Of a stretch of 49,596 nucleotides of DNA, positions 11,992 through 25,977 are shown one piece after another. The stretch covers positions 1-49,596 of the forward strand of contig JAAMXP010001110.1 of NCBI GenBank assembly GCA_019693395.1. The letters are read 5' to 3'. The notes below the pieces were generated by a model. It was not told the DNA's origin. It worked only from the letters and a program-made list of their open reading frames with translations, and did no database searches. A program made the position numbers and the translations under genes. This DNA comes from Ettlia oleoabundans. Taxonomy: Eukaryota; Chlorophyta; Chlorophyceae; Chlamydomonadales. Within the stretch, counting starts at the first letter, position 1, and each line of letters begins with the position of its first letter.

Positions 11992-14900
11992 ATGCAGAGC
12001 ACCCCAGACCCTGCTGACCTGCCTGCTTTGTTGGCATACTCTGGCCAATATTTAGCTGACTTGCAGAAGCAGCTCAGCGAAATCAGGTGCGTGCAACCCA
12101 ATGGGAAGCCGCCCAAACCGCCACTGCTTGGCCTGTCGCCACTGTGCTTTTCCAGACTGACACACTTCCACCATTTGATTGCCCTAACCTCCCATCTATT
12201 TCATGTGGTGCAGCCAACAGCGGGATGCGCTTAAGGAGGAGAAACGAGCGCTTCACACGCAGCTCACGGTTGCAAAGCGGGAGAAGGCCACTGTGGCAGC
12301 CAACTTGCAAGCAGAGATAGCCAGCATGCAGGCGCGGTTGGACCAGGTTGGCGCCAGAGCAGCAGCCCAGACAGAGCAACTACGAGCTGCACAGCAGCGA
12401 GAAGCGGAGTTGCAGGCGGCTGCAGAGGCTGCTATAAGCGGGAGAAGGGAGGAGGTGGCAGGTCTTCAGGAGCGCATACAACAGTTGGAAGCACTCTGCG
12501 CTCAGCAGGCGGGGCAGCTGGGAGAGCTGCCGACGCTGCGGCAGCAGATGGAGCAGCAGGCAGCGGAGCTAGAGCGCCGGCGGCATACTCAGGCAGCAGC
12601 AGACGAGGTGGGTGCTGCCAAAATGGGTGCTGTTGCATTTTTTGGTGGGTGGGTGAGGCGGGTGCTGATGTTGTGCATCCAGGTTGTCCACCCCACACCA
12701 CTTTGGCTCATTAATTGACTCATCTATCTCCCATACGAGTTCGTCTCGCATGGCTCTGTGCGGCGGCGCTCAAGAAACCTTCCTGCACCACCTCTCCTTC
12801 ATGCCGCTGCTGCAGAAATACACAAGGGAGATGGAGGCTCTCAAGGCGGAGCGTGACGAAGCCAGGAGTGTAAGTTCACTTGTCTGATTAATTAACAGCC
12901 TGCCCGCTGATCGAGCCAGCATTGCCAGTGCTGATGCTGCTGCTTTCCTGCCTGCCAACCCGCCTTGCATTTAGCTTTGCTTGATCAAGCCACAAGTCAC
13001 CCAAATAATCTATCTGGCCTCAGCTAATGTTTTCCTGCTTTGCCTGTTGGGCGCTGTGTGCAGAAGCATTTCAAGTACAAGCGGCTAGTGCGAGAACAGG
13101 CGCAGGCATACCAGGACCTGAAAGACAAGATAAGGCGCACCAAGCGGGAATCCCAGCAGGAGCTGCGTCAGGTGCAGGACCAGCAGCAGGCACAGGCGCA
13201 GGCGCGCGAGTTGGGGGTTGGTCAACAGCAGCAGGCGCCAAGAGGCGGCCGGGAGGCACCAGCAGTCCCCCCACAACGACCGGCAAGGACTCATTCGGTG
13301 GCTAGCAGCGGCGAGGAAGGCAGCGGCAGTTACCAGCTGCACCTCTCTGTAAGCGAGACAGCACCACAGCGGCTGCCTAGCGTGAGCAGTCCTGAGGCGC
13401 TGGCCCAGCACAGCGCCCCTGCCGTTCCAACCGCCAAGCAGCAGGTGGCAGAGCAGAGCTCCTGGTCCCGACCTGTGCTGCCTTTGACGCAGCGTGGTAG
13501 TGCAGCAACTGGATCCGCTCGATGGCAGATTCCCCGGGTGGCAGCAGTCTCGCCGCTTCAGCGCAGGCTGGAGCCTCCTCTAGAGGCTGACCCACCTCAG
13601 GCAGAGGAGGTCTGGCCTGTAGAGGATCTCCCGCAAATTGTGCCTTCCACAGAAGAAGCAGAGCTGCCAGGGAGTGAGGCGGAGGATGAGGGCAGCGATG
13701 CAGACTTGACGCAGGAGGTGCCGCCGCCAACGGCTCTCATCGTGTGCACACAGCTGCCGCAACCGGCGCAGTCAGCATGGGTGCGGCAGCAGCAGCAACA
13801 GCAGGAGTCACACGGTGGCCATTGGCAGCAGCAGCAAGTGCCTTCAGGAGGAGTTGCGAGAGTGGGCAGCAACAAAAGGCCTCAGCAGTGGCATGTTGGT
13901 GGTGAGGATGCAATCCTCCTACGCACGAAAGTACTGCCTGCTGGGCAGCAGGGTGCAGCAGCTGCTGGCAGCATGCCGCCTCCACCGCTGCGCTCCAAGC
14001 GTCGAGCGGTGTCTGCACCAGAGCTGTTGGAAGCTACACCCCCAAAGCAGCAGCAACACTGCCGACGAAACCAGCACCAGCAGCGACAAAAACAGCAACA
14101 CGATCTTGAGTGGTCCCCGCTGGCTGCAGCAGCAGAAATGGCCACCACCACAGCCGACGTGCACCCTGCCATTGTCCACCGGCAGACTGTGGCCTGGGAA
14201 GGTGGCCTGCCACAGGGTGCGGGATGGCCAACCAGCTGGCCCACAGGCCCGCAGCAGCAGCAGCGGGGACAGCAGGGAGTAGGTGGAGGTTGGAAGCAAG
14301 CAGTACGGGATCATGCGCCAGCGCATGCCGCATTCGAGCTCGGAGCGTCACATGCAGGCAATAGTGCTGCACCTGGCAACAGGCCAGGCAGCTTCATACC
14401 ACCGCCATTACGCGAAGCGAATGGCCCCCCCACAAGCAGCAGAGCCAGCGGCGGTGGCGGAGGCAGTGGCGGCAGCGGCGACGGCAACGGGAACGGCGAC
14501 ACAGGGTATCGCTACCAAGCCGTGGTGCGGAAGAAGGCGGAGCGGGAGAAGCTGCAGGTGTGGATTTGGGAGCGAGGGCTGCTGCTTGGTTCCGCAGTGC
14601 TGTCAATGGAGGTCGTGCGTAAAGTGCTCGCCGTCGCGCTCACTCCACCTGCAATGCTTGCAGCCCAGCAACGGCATCAGTCCCTTGGATTGCATGCCCT
14701 GCCCTGCGCCTGACACGTTATCTGCTTCCTGCCCGCCCTGCGTTTGTTGCTTACGTCAGGGTGTGGAGTGCCAGCAGTGCAAACGCTTCTATGCCGCGCT
14801 GGAGAGCTGGGGCACCATCGGTCAGGAGCAAGTGCGGCTTGAATGTGGCCATGTGCAGCAAGGTGAAGAGAGCTTGGGCAGGGCCTGCGCCCGTGCAATT

Positions 14901-15503
14901 CCTTGACAGACAGCCTCATTATACATGGACAAAGTCGTTTCTCATGTGTATCAGTGAGTAGCCGGTAGGTTGGGTCAAACCAGCCCTGGCTTGGTTGTCG
15001 CTGCTGCAGCAAACGTCATGGGAAATGGCGGCCCTGGCGGCCCAGCTGCTCTGAACCGTGCCCAGCTGCAGCAGGAGGGCTCCCGCCACCGCTATATGTG
15101 GAAGCCGCCTGACACACAGGAGGGGTTTTGGGACTTGGTGAGCATGCTTACAGCCAACGCTGCCTGTCCGCGCCGACTGGCATGCTGGTCAGGCTGTTGC
15201 ACCGCCAGTGCATGCCTCACAGCCTGCAGCAGAGTAGCTCAGCCTTGCGCTGCAGCTACAGTGGTGCCAGGAAGTGACACCCAGAGGGTATGCCATCAAT
15301 CATGTCTGCTGTGTGTATGCAAGCAGGGTGCTGCACACCTGTCCCTGCAGGACGTGACGCAAAAGTCTCCCGCCAAGCGTCGCCATCCCGAGGCAGTGGG
15401 GCAGCAGCAGCAGCAGCAGGCAGCTGGAGAGCAGGTGTTCTGGCAGGCAGAAGACCACGAACATCCCCAACAACAGCAGCAGCATCAGGAGCCATGGGGC
15501 TGA
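11992..15503 (+). CDS. COM1: COM1/SAE2/CtIP homologue (DNA-end resection factor)
   Basis: Cofactor of the MRE11-RAD50-NBS1 nuclease that starts 5'-end resection at double-strand breaks and removes Spo11 in meiosis. Exons: join(11992..12086,12214..12607,12816..12869,13064..14557,14760..14862,15010..15137,15351..15503), 2421 nt, 806 aa. The N-terminal 200 residues are a coiled coil, fitting the tetramerisation region. A single 1.5-kb exon encodes about 500 Gln/Pro/Ser-rich disordered residues. The C-terminal family core is clear: VVRKKAEREKL, then a CxxC (C683, C686) in GVECQQCKRFY, then RHRYMWKPPDTQEGFWDL (739-756). The core ends in DL where family members often have NIGF-like sequence. A glutamine-rich tail follows. 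T749 is followed by Gln, not Pro. A TGTAA lies at 15677. Confidence 0.88.
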
Positions 15504-15676
15504 CAGTGCGGCCCAGCACGGTTTCCTTTTTTGCAAGATGGGCCAAGCTGCTGCACAGCTGGGTGGCACTGCCTTCCAGTACAGTACTGCTTAATCTGAG
15601 GCAATGACTATCATTTCAATCACTTCAACCATTAAAAAACACATGTATCTGTTACCAGTACATTACTGAGTACATC

Positions 15677-15681
15677 TGTAA
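15677..15681 (+). terminator. TGTAA poly(A) signal for COM1
   Basis: It lies 174 nt after the COM1 stop, in the 268-base convergent gap before the LipB 3' end. I found no matching signal for LipB on the other strand. Confidence 0.45.
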
Positions 15682-15771
15682 CCTGTATCTATCCAAACGC
15701 AGTGCAGAGATAGCAGTAAGGCCAATTGCATGCAAAGTACAGCAGCTCTTGAGAGCAGGCAACGTGCCTGC

Positions 15772-17043
15772 TCACCTTCCAGCTGTGCATCCCAGCTCAG
15801 CTGCCAGCTTCAGCACATCAGGCAGTGGCTCCAGCCTGCTGTAGCCAAAATGCGTGGCAAAGGCGTCAAGGAAATTATCGGCCACTTGCTGCACAGATGG
15901 TGCTGTCAGCAGTGGAACTCCTGCTCCCGCTGCTGCTACCCCTACTGCTGCCGTTGATTCGGACTGCTGCCGCCCCAGTTGGCCGCCAAGCTGCTGCTGC
16001 TCGACCTGCTTCTGTCGCTGATGCATTGTGGGATCGGGGTTCCATTGCCGCCCGGCCAGCTGTTTGTGTATTGAGGTGACCTCCTTGTCAGGTATGCCGC
16101 AGGGCACGATGTTGCGGAAGCGGGACAGGTCAGTGGCAACATTCAGAGCCACGCCGTGGCTGGTCACGCCTTGTGCGATGCGCACCCCAACAGCGCCGAT
16201 CTTGTGCTCCCCCACCCACACGCCCGTCTTGCCCGGAACACGTCCCTGCAGCAGCTGGGCAGGCATCCAGCATGCAGCGCAGTTGTGGATGGCCCGATTG
16301 CTGCATGCACGCTCTTGCTGCTGTTGAGGTGGCAAAAGCATTCTGCCGCGAATCCTTGCCATGCAAACAACGTGCGCAGTGTGCTGCCTTTAAGCAAGGT
16401 GCAGTCCGCACCAACTGGATCAAAAATTTGCAACTGAACCATAGATTCGCTGCGATCGCAAGACAGCCCAGCCATTGAGAAACAGCGGCAGCGCATGCCC
16501 GTCTTTCCCCCGATTCGGGCTCACCCGCGCTGCGATACCGTAGCAGCCCAGCGTGCGAACCATCACGTCCTCCAGCCCCTCCACGTATGCCCGTGCCCCG
16601 CATCCCAGGCTACGTAGGCTGACTATAGGATAGACCACCAGCTGGCCCGGGCCATGATAAGTGGTTTCACCGCCACGCGAGCAGGCTGCAACCTCGGCAC
16701 CCTCAGCGCGCAGAACAGCAGGGTCGACATGGAAATCAGCGGGGCCGCCCCGCTTGCCCATTGTATACACATGGTTATGCTGCGCCATAACGGGATAGGA
16801 GGGCTTAGAACGTTCGTTACAAGGCATTGTACAAGCAGAGAGCACTGTTGGGGCAGGCAGCGGGCGGCAGGCAGCGGGCGGCAGACAAATGGGTCACACC
16901 TCTAGCTGCAGCAGGGTGTCTGGAATCAACCCGTGTCTCCGATGCTCAAATAGCAGTTCCTGTAGCCGCAGGATGGGGGCGTAGGCCGCCAGCGTTGCGT
17001 TTATTTGGGTGACGCGCAGAACCCGCTGCGCATTGCCATGCAT
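15772..17043 (-). CDS. LIP2: Lipoyl(octanoyl) transferase (LipB/LIP2 family)
   Basis: Transfers octanoyl from acyl-carrier protein to a lysine of lipoyl-dependent enzymes such as pyruvate dehydrogenase E2 and glycine cleavage H protein. Exons: complement(join(15772..16245,16525..16779,16900..17043)), 873 nt, 290 aa. Seen: [11 protein letters not shown], the [12 protein letters not shown] loop (83-94), [15 protein letters not shown] with the conserved lysine at 148, TSHGVALNV, and the catalytic cysteine C182 in NIVPCGIP. A Gln/Ala-rich insert of about 60 residues sits before the C-terminal helix ([12 protein letters not shown]). An organelle target is expected from the family. An upstream in-frame extension to 17256 (…RWFSSRAA) could supply a targeting peptide, but it would overlap the start of the divergent gene, so I kept 17043. 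Confidence 0.92.
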
Positions 17044-17188
17044 TGCTGCGCGACTGGAGAACCACCGTCCGCTGTTGATCGATGGACAGGAAATTGAGCA
17101 AGTCAGCAAAAGCCAGCTGGCAGGCGCTAAACCTTGTGCACATATTTTTATTGCACGTATATGCAAAAGTTTGGGCACCACGCCTACG
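17044..17188. promoter_or_regulatory. Compact bidirectional promoter, LipB / PDCD2
   Basis: Only about 145 bases separate the two predicted start codons. A TATTTTTA-like AT patch occurs near 17144. The transcripts probably share control elements or overlap at their 5' ends. Confidence 0.5.
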
Positions 17189-18893
17189 ATGGAGACGTGG
17201 ATAGCAAGGCCTGGAGACCTGATCCTGCCCAAACAGTCCGTGCCACTGGGGGCCACGCGAGTGGGAGGGCTGCCTGTTTACCCGCCTGGCAGTCCGACTC
17301 CCGCACCAGCACAGACCGCGTGCCAGGCATGCGGCAAGCAGCTGGCGCTGCTCTTGCAGGTGCGCCGGCGCCGCCTGCTGCCACGCATGCAGTTGGCGGT
17401 GGCACTGGCAGCAAGCATGGAGATGATAGCATACCTCCACATGCATCGGCGATCAAAACTAATTGCATGAATCTGTGGTGCAGGCGCATGCACCACTGTC
17501 GTCGGAGCAGGTTGATATGCCGCAGGCCGCCCGGTACCTCTATTTGTTTGGCTGCACGGCCGAGGGATGCGGCAAGGAGGCTGGCTGCTGGCGGGCATTC
17601 AGGGTGACAGCACCTGACAGCGCTGCAGCTCTGAGATGTGGCAGCACCTTGGAGAACGGATGCCCAGCTTCTCCAAAGCAAGGCGCAGCCAGATTAGCTC
17701 CGGCAGCGGGGCAACCTAACGTGGCTGCAGACGACTGGTGTGTTGGCAGCAATGCGGCGGATGACTGGGGCGTGGCCGATAGCAGCGATTGGGGCGGCAC
17801 CACTGATGAGGCATCCAGTGGCCCATCTGCAGCCTTTGACTTTGCGGACCTCAATGCAGCACTGGAAGCAGTGGGCAGTGCGGCAACAGCACCAGCGCCT
17901 GCCAAGCAGGCACAACCGACGGGCCAGCAGTTTGGCAGCAGCAGCAGCGGCAGGGCTGAACCTGTATATGAGCCCGGCCGTCCCTGCCTGCCTGCTTTCT
18001 ACCTCTACGCCGAGCCAGAATCGCAGTGTATAGCTGGCAGTAGCGGCAGCAGCAATGCCGGCCAGCAGCCACGAATCGAGCGGGAGCACGTGCAGGAGCT
18101 GTTTGCTCGGTATGAACAGGAAGAGGGTTCAACGCTTATGTTAGCAATAGATGCAGCTGCCACCGCCTCTGGTACGGCAGGGGCGGCCCGCGGTGTCTCA
18201 CGCTCCACAGCTGCAGCAGCTTGCTCTCCTGACGTGGGAGGTGGCCCAGAGTCCTGGGGCGGCGAGGGATACGAGGAGGACGCTGTGCTCGTGCCAAGTG
18301 GCGCCAAGCGGGCCCGCATCGTTGCAGCTTTCTTCAAGTTTAGCAAGCAGCTGGCGCGGTGCCCCGATCAGTGTGCACGGTACTGGTGAGCTTAGGCTGG
18401 CGTCAGCAACTTGATTGGAAACAAGGAGAAGTGGCTGCTGTTGTGCATTTGCTGTTGCCTATTTCTGACAGCAGCTGTGAGTTCCGCAGTGTGAGTTCTG
18501 CAGTGGAGGCTCTCTCTTATTCGAAAAATACAAATAAATTCCAACACAAACACGCACTGATTTTCTTCCTGTTTCCTTGCCTGCAGTTTTGGCGGCCGAC
18601 CACTGTGGCCCAGCAGTGAGGGCCCACCACCGCCACAGCCCTGCAGCGCTTGTGGGGGCCCACGTGTGTTTGAGCTGCAGCTGATGACGCCCATCCTACC
18701 AGCACTAGCTGAGTCAGCAGAGTGGCTTGCAGCAGAGGATTCAGCAGCAATGGCATGCGTGCTGCAACCTGCTGACAGCTGGGAGTGGCTGACCCTCTGC
18801 ATATACGTGTGCCGCGCCAGCTGCTGTGGCACTGCGGCTGCCACGGCGCCGCAAATGTTTGGGGAGGAAGTCGTGCTTGTGAATGAGGAATAA
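17189..18893 (+). CDS. PDCD2L: PDCD2/PDCD2L-family protein (ribosome-assembly chaperone)
   Basis: PDCD2 proteins bind newly made uS5 (RPS2) and help 40S subunit assembly. Exons: join(17189..17359,17484..18385,18587..18893), 1380 nt, 459 aa. Seen: TRVGGLPVYPPG, a CxxCGKQLALLLQ motif (C45, C48), the ARYLYLFGC…WRAFR block, and the C-terminal domain (QCARYCFGGRPLWPSSEGPPP, CSACGGPRVFELQLMTPIL, then a Trp/Cys-rich end). Between them are about 190 residues of Asp/Trp/Ser/Ala-rich low-complexity sequence. No MYND finger is present, so it resembles PDCD2L. The start at 17189 gives the family-like N-terminus METWIARPGD. Intron 2 is spliced from CTG-GTGAGC inside a tryptophan-stop context to restore CFGGRPLW. 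TGTAA signals follow at 18946 and 18977. Confidence 0.9.
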
Positions 18894-19511
18894 ACTGAAC
18901 TGAACACAGCTGGCCACGTGAACGTGAGCATGTCGTTCATGCATATGTAAGAGCACATGCCCACGTTGCATACTGTTGTAATAGCAAGTGGCATGGAGAG
19001 TTGTGGCGATTAGAAGCAAGTGGGCAAGACGTGTGCCTGGCAGAGCAGTGTCAGAAAGGAACCATAAACTTGCAATACAAGTTGTGGCGAGGGTCCAGCA
19101 GGCGTCGGCAGGTTGCTGCAACGTGACAGCACAAGGAGAACAGTGCGCCATGCAACATTCTTCAGGTAAATGATCAATTGACAATTACATTATATCTGCA
19201 TGATGCCAAGTGCCACAGCCCAGAGCCTGAAGTCTGCAGGGCTTGCTGAGCAGTGGCTTGATAGCGGCGGCGGGCTGCTGACAACGGGGCGGCGGTAGCA
19301 ACCCTGCGCGCAATAACGTGGCGATGGGACTTTCGCCGCAGCACAGCAATCAAACGCCAAAGAGATGGGTGTGACGAGAAGGCGATCTAGGGATGGTCCA
19401 CCCGACTGGGTGTAGACCCAGGTGGGAGTAAATCGTGCCCATCACGGCTGATTTCTCGCCTGTCTGCGGCTCCTGCTCCCCCCGTTGCTTGTTGAGATAG
19501 TCCTTGGCATC
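18894..19511 (+). promoter_or_regulatory. PDCD2 3' region and PsaD promoter
   Basis: 618 bases between two co-directional genes. It holds TGTAA signals at 18946-18950 and 18977-18981 for the upstream gene. The remainder must include the promoter and 5'UTR of PsaD, normally a strong light-responsive gene. I cannot point to a definite TATA box. No other gene is seen. Confidence 0.5.
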
Positions 19512-20810
19512 ATGCAGTGCGCCCTCTCCGCCAAGGTCTCCCTGGCCGGCCGGCAGGCTACTGCCGCTGCCCCCAAGCAGCAGCGCGCAGCGGCCCGCTT
19601 TGTGGTGCGCGCGGAGGAGAAGGCGGCTGCTGCGGCTCCCCCTGAGCCCAAGCCCTGGTCTCCCCCTCCTCTGGACGCCTCGGCGCCCAGCCCCATCTTC
19701 GGCGGCAGCACTGGTGCGTGACCCGGCCTGCTGACGGGCTATTAGCAAAAGCCCAAACCCTGGCAGCTTCGCTAGGCAGTGCGCGGATTGAGCCAGCCAG
19801 GGCAGCAGGCAGTGGCTGTTGACGTGCGAGTGTTTGATCTGGCGAAGTGCAGCCTTCAGCGCCGCTAGTCCTCTCCCAGGCTGCTAACAACCCCACAGTA
19901 AACCCACCAGCAGCTCAGCATGACGGGAGCAGGGTCTGTGTAGATGTGCAGCCTAATCGCTATGTTGAGCTGACGATTGCAGCGTGCGCCTCCGCCGTGC
20001 TGGCTTGTCCTTTGCTGCAGGCGGCCTGCTGCGCAAGGCGCAGGTTGAGGAGTTCCACGTGATCACCTGGGAGGCCAAGAAGGAGCAGATCTTTGAGATG
20101 CCCACCGGCGGCGCTGCCATCATGCGCCAGGGCCCCAACCTGCTCAAGCTTTCGCGCAAGGAGCAGTGCCTTGCTCTGCTGACCCAGCTGCGCACCAAGT
20201 TCAAGACCGATGGCTGCATCTACCGCGTGTTCCCCAACGGCGAGGTGCAGTACCTCCACCCCAAGGTGAGTCCCTGGAAATGGACAGAGTGTACTTGTGC
20301 ACCCGCCATGTAGGCAGCGGCAGCGCCAGGCACAGGCGGCAGCATATGATTGCAGTCGTAAACGCAGCACGAAGCAGGCCTGTCGGTTTCAAACTTCAGC
20401 ACAGTAACAGTTTGTTGTTACAGCCATCAGCTGCCTAGGTTTGGGTTTAAATCCGGCAGGTCTTTGTTTTCCAGTCGCAAGCTGCAAGCAGCCAAGGGAG
20501 CGTAGTAGGAACCCATGTGCCGCATGCAGTAGGGTTCAGTCTTGGGCAGCACGCTGCAGCCAACAAGCAGCCACTCGAGTGCTGTATCCAGCTCCCGCTG
20601 TTCAACCCTTTGCCCCNNNNNNNNNNNCCCCCCCCCCCCCCCCCCCGAAGTCACCTCTCGACCAACGCTCCTTCCCTTGTGCAGGACGGTGTGTACCCCG
20701 AGAAGGTGAACGCCGGCCGCCCTGGCGCCAACACCAACATGCGCCGCATCGGCCAGAACACCAACCCCTCGCAGATCAAGTTCTCCGGCAAGATCCCCGC
20801 CGAGTTCTGA
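19512..20810 (+). CDS. PSAD: Photosystem I reaction-centre subunit II, PsaD (chloroplast precursor)
   Basis: Stromal PSI subunit that docks ferredoxin. Exons: join(19512..19713,20021..20265,20685..20810), 573 nt, 190 aa. A Ser/Ala/Arg/Gln transit peptide of about 30-35 residues ends near ARFVVRA. The mature protein carries [73 protein letters not shown] and a C-terminal [14 protein letters not shown], all standard PsaD sequence. Start 19512 is chosen because the longer frame from 19485 adds an unlikely MLVEIVLGI before the transit peptide. Intron 2 contains an assembly gap and a poly-C run, so its length is unreliable, but the coding exons are intact. Confidence 0.97.
20617..20646. other. Assembly gap of 11 N followed by 19 C
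   Basis: The gap lies in PsaD intron 2 next to a homopolymer. The true length of the C tract is unknown. No coding base is affected. Confidence 0.98.
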
Positions 20811-21470
20811 GGCAGCTCCCAGCAGGGCAGCCAGCTTGTCAGTGAGGCAATGGCATGCAGCGGGCACACCCAGCCCAAAGCATTTGAGCCAGCAGCCACC
20901 CTGTGTGCGGCAGCAGCTCTGTAGCCGCGCATGGGAGCGAGGGCTGCCGGGTTTGGTGGCCGGCAGCCAGCGGGCGGCGGTGGCGTGTGGTGGGGCGCCC
21001 GCCCCGCCAGCGGCACCCCCAGCTTTTCTAGAGCCGCAGGCGGTGGCACAGCCCTGTGCTGCCCTGTCGCGTTCGCCCCTCGCAGCATCCCTTCCACCTT
21101 GAGAAGACTAAACTGAACCCAGGTCACTAACTAGTGTGTCGCGTGTACGATACGTCTGTTCATTAAAATTGCTGCAGATTTTGTGCGCTTGCAATTCAAC
21201 CATTGCAACCCAGCCGGACGGCTGCCTTGTTGTAAGGCGCCACAACACCGGTGGTGCTGGCAGCGTGATACCAGTCAGGAGCAAAGTCTACATCTTGCTC
21301 ACAAGGGCAATTGAAGGCACACAATGACAGCTCGGCTGGCGGTATCACTGTAGTCTGCCCGTGCCGCGCTTTTCATGCTTTCACACGTAGGATTGAAGGG
21401 TGCAGGCATTAGACATGCCCGACAGTACATGCCGAACTTAAGCAGAGCAGTGAAACAGCAGCTGCTGGGG
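20811..21470. other. Convergent 3' region, PsaD / VPS4
   Basis: 660 bases between the two stop codons. A TGTAA at about 21229-21233 could end a long PsaD 3'UTR. I see no TTACA for VPS4 in this interval. Open frames here are GC-driven and resemble nothing. Confidence 0.5.
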
Positions 21471-25571
<4,101 letters not shown>

Positions 25572-25977
25572 GGTGTTGTCGGTTGCTCCGCCAGCCCCCC
25601 AAGCGGTATTTCTCAGCCTTGAGCGGTGGTTGCGGCGCGCAACGACACGGGTCCAGGGGTATGCGATCGATCGGCCCTCACTGCTGGGGCATAGCCCTTT
25701 ACAACAGCTGCTGAATAAGCAGCGAGACAGGCGAGTCGAAGCGAAGCGCGTCTCAGGGGCTCAGAAGAACACGCTTGCTGCGACTGTGCTGACTACCCAA
25801 GCTGATGTCGTTTCTTGTGCGTAGTTACGAAGCGGGCACCGGTGAAACATGCCATATCGAAGGCTGAGACTCCTGTCAAGCCAATCCAACGTGTCATCGC
25901 CTGGCAGCATGGTGAGTTACTGGCCTCGTGTACATGAAATTCACCCTTACCATTCCCCTGCAATCATTACTTTCGCG
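25572..25977. promoter_or_regulatory. Divergent intergenic region, VPS4 / PLAA
   Basis: 406 bases between the two starts. An open frame from 25849 runs in frame into PLAA, but WD-repeat similarity begins only at the chosen ATG. The region probably holds both promoters and 5'UTRs. Confidence 0.5.

Noticed and set aside
16173..16478. Open frames on the plus strand across the LipB gene
   Set aside because: They are antisense shadows of GC-rich coding exons with clear LipB motifs on the minus strand.
17044..17256. Extending LipB upstream to 17256 for a mitochondrial presequence
   Set aside because: It would overlap the first codons of the divergent PDCD2-family gene, and the extension is only weakly presequence-like. 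It is left as an alternative in the gene entry.
20617..20646. Poly-C run as a biological feature of the PsaD intron
   Set aside because: It directly abuts an N gap. Homopolymer length at a gap is unreliable.
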